This document shows, in pieces, positions 6,852 to 10,260 of a DNA stretch of 10,260 bases. The notes beneath the pieces are model-generated. The model had not been told where the DNA came from, did not search any database, and worked only from the letters and a program-made list of their open reading frames with translations. The stretch spans positions 1 through 10,260 of the forward strand of contig JAPLPI010000152.1 in the NCBI GenBank assembly GCA_026400305.1. Reading direction: 5' to 3'. Position 1 is the stretch's first letter. Each line of letters begins with the position of its first letter. Position numbers and translations under genes: made by a program. The stretch comes from Alphaproteobacteria bacterium (lineage in GTDB: Bacteria > Pseudomonadota > Alphaproteobacteria > Micropepsales > Micropepsaceae).

Positions 6852-7987
6852 ATCTCGAACAGCTTTTCAAAATGCTGTTCGACATTGAAGACCTGGGCAT
6901 CGGCCGCGGTCAGTGCGGCGCGCCGTTGCTCGGCCCGGTCACCGGCTAGAAGCCGCAGGATGGCGGCGGCGGCATCCTCTGCATCGCCCGTGCGATAGGT
7001 TTCGGCATAGCCGGGCCCTGCGAAGGTGGCCGAGGCGCTGGCATCGGGAATGATCAGTGGGGTACCCGAACACAAGGCTTCCGCCAGCACCAGGCCGAAG
7101 GTTTCCGCCGCCGAGCCGTGGATTAGCGCGTCGGCCGATGCCATCACGGTGGCCAGCTGGTCGGCATCGTTGATCTGGCCGGCGACATACACATTATGGG
7201 CATTCAGCGCCCAGCGCTCCACCGACGCGCGCAGGAAGCCGTCGCCGGCGATGTACAGCCCGATTTTGAGCTTTTTCTGCGCGCGTGTGACCGCCTGGAT
7301 TATGGTGCGCAGGCGTTTTTCGGGATGATGGCGGCCCACCGCGATCAACAGCGAAGCGTCCGCGCCGAGGCCGCAGGTCGCCAGCATTTCCCGCCGCGCT
7401 GTAGGATCGCGAAAGCCGGGCGAGAACTTGCTGCGTTCCACCCCGAACGGCGCGGTCTGGATATTTTCCAGCCCGAAGCCGGCAAAGCGTTCGGCCAGCG
7501 CCGGATTGGTGACAATGGCGGCGTCGTAATTGCTGTTCAGCCGGTTGAGATAGCGCCAGAAAAAACCGAACAAGCGGTCCACGCGCTCCGGGCCTAATAG
7601 GCCGCCCAGGAAGGTTTGTGGATAGATCGCCACCGGATCGGCGTGCATGAAAAACACCTTCACCGCACTGCCGGGCCAGCGCGCCGCCAGCCAGCCGCCG
7701 CGCCAAGGAGATGACCCTTCCACCAAGTCGGGCGCCAGCTTGTCCAAAGTGCGCCACACCTGCTGGTGATTCCAGAACATGCGGTAGTTGCGATCAAATG
7801 GAAGGTGGGGGCTTTTGATCCAGGCGATGGTGCCGCCGTGGGCCTTTTCGGTGCGCGTATAGGCGCCGGGCGCGATGATGGTCAGTTCATGGCCGAACTT
7901 GCCGGCCAGCGCCAGCTTTTGGTTGATGTAGCGCCGTACGCCCCCGCCGGTGGGCGAATAGAATTCGCAGACATCTACGATTTTCAC
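6815..7987 (-). CDS. GT4-family glycosyltransferase (last gene of minus operon)
   Basis: The protein has 390 residues with a GT-B fold. The N-terminus reads MKIVDVCEFYSPTGGGVRRY (1-20), where the glycine-rich loop sits between donor and acceptor sites. The donor domain has AVGRHHPEKRL (216-226), with R219 and K224 as the expected phosphate-binding pair. It also has GSAAETFGLVLAEALCSG (291-308), with E295 and E303 forming the E-x7-E motif. The start is GTG and overlaps the previous gene's stop by 4 bases (GTGA), so translation is probably coupled. No membrane span or signal peptide is seen, so it should work at the cytoplasmic face with a nucleotide sugar. Position downstream of the oxoamine synthase and desaturase remnant suggests a lipid acceptor, probably a ceramide already carrying a sugar. 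Its specificity cannot be read from the sequence. Confidence 0.92.
   Translation of the reverse strand: MKIVDVCEFYSPTGGGVRRYINQKLALAGKFGHELTIIAPGAYTRTEKAHGGTIAWIKSPHLPFDRNYRMFWNHQQVWRTLDKLAPDLVEGSSPWRGGWLAARWPGSAVKVFFMHADPVAIYPQTFLGGLLGPERVDRLFGFFWRYLNRLNSNYDAAIVTNPALAERFAGFGLENIQTAPFGVERSKFSPGFRDPTARREMLATCGLGADASLLIAVGRHHPEKRLRTIIQAVTRAQKKLKIGLYIAGDGFLRASVERWALNAHNVYVAGQINDADQLATVMASADALIHGSAAETFGLVLAEALCSGTPLIIPDASASATFAGPGYAETYRTGDAEDAAAAILRLLAGDRAEQRRAALTAADAQVFNVEQHFEKLFEIYGRIVAERSTR
6855..6882. repeat. 9-bp perfect inverted repeat just past the plus-operon stop, possible transcript-end hairpin
   Basis: TCGAACAGC (6855-6863) and GCTGTTCGA (6874-6882) are perfect reverse complements around a 10-base A/T-rich loop, in which a few more pairs can form. 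The repeat starts 4 bases after the TAA of the GT22-like gene, so it could end or protect that transcript. No T tract follows on either strand, so it is not a standard intrinsic terminator. It also lies inside the coding region of the convergent GT4 gene, where it may be a codon coincidence. Confidence 0.35.
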
Positions 7988-9126
7988 GGCGAAGCAGTCC
8001 CAGGCAGAAGCGCGCGATAATAGCCCAGCATGCGGGCCAAAGTCTCATCCCAGGAAAAGGTCAGGGCGCGGGCCCGCGCGGCCTGACCCATTGCTGTGCG
8101 AAGGGGGGCATCTTGAACCAAGGCGGTGATGTGGCGAGCGAAACGCGCCGGATCATCGGGTGGTACCAGGAAGCCGGTTTGCCCATCTATCACCAGCGAG
8201 CGACTGCCGGTGGCATCGGCGCAGACACAGGGCAGGCCCGACGCCATGGCCTCTAGGGTGACATTGCCGAAGCTCTCGCTGTCGCTGGGAAAGAAAAATA
8301 TGTCCGACGACGCATAGGCGGCCGCCAATGCGTCGCCGCCCAGGAAGCCGGTGAAGATGGCATGGGGCAGCTGCGTCTGCACAAAGTCGCGGTCGGGTCC
8401 ATCGCCCACGATCACCACGCGATGCGGCACGGCAATCTGCTTCAGCGCAGCGGTCAGCGTGTCCAGCCGCTTCTCCCGCACCAGGCGCGAGACATGTAGC
8501 ACCACAAGCTCATCTTCCCCGATCCCCAATTGCGTGCGCCAGGCGGGATTGCGCTTGGACGGGTGGAAGCGGTCGGTCTCGATACCGCGTGGCCAGGGCT
8601 TGAAATTGTTCTTCAGGCCATCGGCCAGCAGCGCGTCGCGGGTTGAGTCGGACGGCACATAGACTTCGCGGCAGTCACCATAGAAACGGCGCAGGATCTT
8701 GGTCAGCATGCTCTCGAACGGCGCCAGATACCAATAGTGGCGCAGATAGGTCTCGTAGCGGGTGTGATAGGTCGCCACCGCCGGGATGTTATTGGCCTCC
8801 GCCAGCGCCAGCGCGGCATGACCCAGCAGATCGGGCACCGCGATGTGGATGACGTCGGGCTTGAAATCCAGCAACTGGCGTTTCACGGATGAGGGCATGC
8901 GCAGCACCAGCCGGTATTCCGGGCGGCCCGGCAGCGGCATGGAAGGCACCGGCGCGATGGTGCCGTTATGGGTGAAGGCAGGTGTGTCTGCGGTGGGCGT
9001 GAAGACCAGAACTTCGACGCCCTGGCGCTCCAGGTAACCGACCAGCCGGTTGAGGGTCAGCGCCACGCCATCGGCGATGTAATTGTACGAGCTGGTGACC
9101 AGTGCGATGCGCAATGAATTGGCCAC
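7984..9126 (-). CDS. GT4-family glycosyltransferase, resembling lipid-directed SQD2/MgtA-type enzymes
   Basis: The protein has 380 residues with a GT-B fold. The N-terminus has ALVTSSYNYIADGVALTLNRL (8-28). VATYHTRYETYLRHY (117-131) and the VPSDSTRDAL segment (157-166) resemble GT4 enzymes that glycosylate membrane lipids, such as sulfoquinovosyl- and mannosyl-diacylglycerol synthases. RGIETDRFHP (180-189), HVSRLVREKRL (211-221, with R214 and K219) and SESFGNVTLEAMASG (283-297, with E284 and E292 as the E-x7-E pair) complete the donor site. The start is GTG, 4 bases after the stop of the desaturase remnant, without a clear ribosome-binding site, so it may depend on translational coupling. It is the first glycosyltransferase after the sphingolipid genes, so it is the best candidate for adding the first sugar to ceramide; this is inference. 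Confidence 0.92.
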   Translation of the reverse strand: MANSLRIALVTSSYNYIADGVALTLNRLVGYLERQGVEVLVFTPTADTPAFTHNGTIAPVPSMPLPGRPEYRLVLRMPSSVKRQLLDFKPDVIHIAVPDLLGHAALALAEANNIPAVATYHTRYETYLRHYWYLAPFESMLTKILRRFYGDCREVYVPSDSTRDALLADGLKNNFKPWPRGIETDRFHPSKRNPAWRTQLGIGEDELVVLHVSRLVREKRLDTLTAALKQIAVPHRVVIVGDGPDRDFVQTQLPHAIFTGFLGGDALAAAYASSDIFFFPSDSESFGNVTLEAMASGLPCVCADATGSRSLVIDGQTGFLVPPDDPARFARHITALVQDAPLRTAMGQAARARALTFSWDETLARMLGYYRALLPGTASP

Positions 9127-9130
9127 GGCG

Positions 9131-9439
9131 CTAGCTGCGTGGTTCGGGCAGCTGGACGCGCGAATAGAGCGAATAGTCGGGATTGCAGATGAAGGTCAGC
9201 CACGGGCCGGACCAGGACGCCACCGGCGTCAGGCTGTCATAGAATTCCGATGCCATCCTCCGGATGTCCGGTAGGCGGTTCCACGGCACCGACGGAAAGT
9301 CGTGATGCTCGTTGTGATAACCGACATTAAGCGCCAGGCGGCCGACCAGGCCTCGGATTTCGGGATGGGTTTTCAGGATAGCTCGGGTGCGCGCCGGATG
9401 CGGCTGGTCCTGGGTCGAAACGAAGAATGCGCGGGACAT
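9131..9439 (-). pseudogene. internally deleted sphingolipid delta-4 (dihydroceramide) desaturase, DEGS-like
   Basis: The 102-residue product is two ends of one family joined together. Residues 1-34, with DQPHPARTRAILKTHPEIRGL (11-31), match the N-terminus of DEGS/DES1 enzymes (human: TDQPHADRRREILAKYPEI). Residues 35-96, with NVGYHNEHHDFPSVP (38-52), SEFYDSL (64-70) and YSRV (92-95), match their C-terminus (human: NVGYHNEHHDFPNIP ... YSR). Full enzymes are about 320 residues, so about 220 are missing, including all core membrane helices and the first two histidine boxes. Only the third box, H42/H45/H46, remains. The frame is intact and the junction is near 9335-9340. Desaturation of dihydroceramide by this product is not possible as far as the family is understood. 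The ATG follows the oxoamine synthase stop by 2 bases (TAAGGATG), so translation is probably coupled. It is a degraded gene, an assembly deletion or a repurposed short protein. Confidence 0.85.
9335..9340. other. deletion junction inside the desaturase gene
   Basis: The last residues matching the desaturase N-terminus are LVGR and the first matching the C-terminal part are LALNVG, which places the junction at or next to the CGC-CTG codons here. An arginine or glycine-arginine could belong to either side, so a few bases of microhomology at the ends are possible. The exact breakpoint needs an intact relative. Confidence 0.6.
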
Positions 9440-9441
9440 CC

Positions 9442-10260
9442 TTAAGCAGTGCTGCGGCGGAGTTTTTCCAGTTCCTGCGCCACGACCGGAACAGTTTCCA
9501 GGATCTGTTCCTCGGTGTGGTTGGCCGTCAGGAAGAAGCGCAGGCGCGCCGTGGTGGCCGACACTGCCGGACGCACGATCGGCTGCACTTCGATGCCGCG
9601 CTCAAGCAGGTTGTGCGACAGCATCATGGCCAGCTTGTCGTCGCCCACGATCAGCGAGGCGATGGGAGAATCTTCATCGCCGCCGACGGTCAGGCCGTTT
9701 TCGCGGGCGACCTTGCGGAAGAACGTGGCGCGTTCGCGCAGGCGGCGCGGACGATGGGGTTCGCGCTCCAGGATATCCAGGGCAGCGATGGCGGCGGCGG
9801 TGTCGGCGGGCGACAGGCCGACGCTGTAGATCAGGCCGGGGCACAGGTAACGCATATATTCGATCAGGCCACGGTCGCCGGCGATATAGCCTCCGCTGGA
9901 GGCCAGGGTCTTGGATAGCGTGCCCATATAGACGTCGAGGCTGTCCACCGGCATGCCGGCGCCTTCACAGACGCCGCGGCCGGTCGGACCAAGGATGCCG
10001 AAGCTGTGGCATTCGTCCACCATCAGCAACAGGTCGTGGCGCTTCTTGGTTTCCACGGCGCGCTTCAGGTCCAGGATCTGGCCGTCCATTGAATAGACAC
10101 CTTCAGCCACGATCAGGCCGCGGCGGAAGCCAGGACGTTCCTTTTCCATCATGCGGTCCAGGGCGTCCCAGTCCCCGTTGGGATAGGTGAAGGTCTTGGC
10201 GCCCGACAGGCGCGCGCCGGTGATGATGCTGTTATGGGCGCCGGAATCGTAGATCACCGC
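9442..10260 (-). CDS. spt: alpha-oxoamine synthase, probable serine palmitoyltransferase, N-terminus outside window
   Basis: The open frame runs off the right edge; 273 residues of an expected 400 or so are present. The first in-frame GTG at 10257 is internal, reading VIYDSGAHNSI. The PLP site is clear: VDECHSFGILGPTGRG, whose Asp and His contact the cofactor ring, and MGTLSKTLASSGGYIAG, whose lysine codon (9910-9912) should form the Schiff base. GLIYSVGLSP follows. This is the alpha-oxoamine synthase family (AONS, KBL, ALAS, SPT), which joins an amino acid to an acyl thioester with loss of CO2. Serine palmitoyltransferase, giving 3-ketosphinganine, is chosen because the next gene is a sphingoid desaturase remnant and a bCerS-like gene is nearby. 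The lysine motif differs from the GTFSKS form I know from Sphingomonas SPT, so another oxoamine synthase remains possible. It is upstream of the other minus-strand operon genes here. Confidence 0.82.
   Translation of the reverse strand, partial: AVIYDSGAHNSIITGARLSGAKTFTYPNGDWDALDRMMEKERPGFRRGLIVAEGVYSMDGQILDLKRAVETKKRHDLLLMVDECHSFGILGPTGRGVCEGAGMPVDSLDVYMGTLSKTLASSGGYIAGDRGLIEYMRYLCPGLIYSVGLSPADTAAAIAALDILEREPHRPRRLRERATFFRKVARENGLTVGGDEDSPIASLIVGDDKLAMMLSHNLLERGIEVQPIVRPAVSATTARLRFFLTANHTEEQILETVPVVAQELEKLRRSTA

Noticed and set aside
6855..6882. Intrinsic (rho-independent) terminator
   Set aside because: The inverted repeat is real, but no T tract follows it on either strand, so it is kept only as a possible hairpin.
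9387..10190. Plus-strand open frame of 267 codons opposite the oxoamine synthase
   Set aside because: Its Arg/Cys/Gly-rich composition has no motif, and the opposite strand encodes an unmistakable PLP enzyme.

Overview
The window is GC-rich (roughly 60-65 % by eye) bacterial DNA, densely packed with genes. It is very probably from a sphingolipid-making Gram-negative bacterium, most likely an alphaproteobacterium. It holds the 3' part of an alpha-oxoamine synthase best read as serine palmitoyltransferase, the 5' part of a GNAT-type acyltransferase of the bacterial ceramide-synthase (bCerS) type, and the two ends of a eukaryote-type dihydroceramide delta-4 desaturase. Between these sits a large block of glycosyltransferases. 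I read the locus as a ceramide / glycosphingolipid assembly region. That reading is inference from families and context, not from a match to a characterised locus.

Layout. The left edge (1-881, minus) is an incomplete GNAT acyltransferase. A 95-bp divergent intergenic region (882-976) separates it from a five-gene plus-strand operon (977-6851): a classical SDR oxidoreductase, a multi-pass membrane protein of unknown function, a GT39/PMT-like membrane glycosyltransferase, a GT4 glycosyltransferase, and a GT22-like (PIG-B/ALG9 superfamily) membrane glycosyltransferase. Every junction in this operon overlaps by a few bases. Converging on it from the right is a minus-strand operon (10260 down to 6815): the oxoamine synthase (N-terminus outside the window), a 102-aa remnant of a sphingolipid desaturase, and two GT4 glycosyltransferases. 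The two operons overlap tail to tail by 37 bp, and a 9-bp perfect inverted repeat lies just past the plus-strand stop codon.

How the genes may work together. Serine palmitoyltransferase would condense serine with an acyl thioester to 3-ketosphinganine. The GNAT protein would add the second acyl chain, and the SDR could reduce the keto group. Three cytoplasmic GT4 enzymes could build sugars on the ceramide head group at the inner leaflet. The multi-pass protein could flip or position the lipid, and two GT-C enzymes (GT39-like and GT22-like), which in known families use polyprenyl-phosphate sugars, could extend the glycan on the periplasmic side.

The most striking single observation is the desaturase. 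Its 34 N-terminal residues match the start of DEGS-type enzymes and its 68 C-terminal residues match their end. About 220 central residues, including two of the three histidine boxes, are missing with the reading frame intact. No RNA genes, insertion sequences, CRISPR arrays or gene-free stretches longer than 300 bases were seen.
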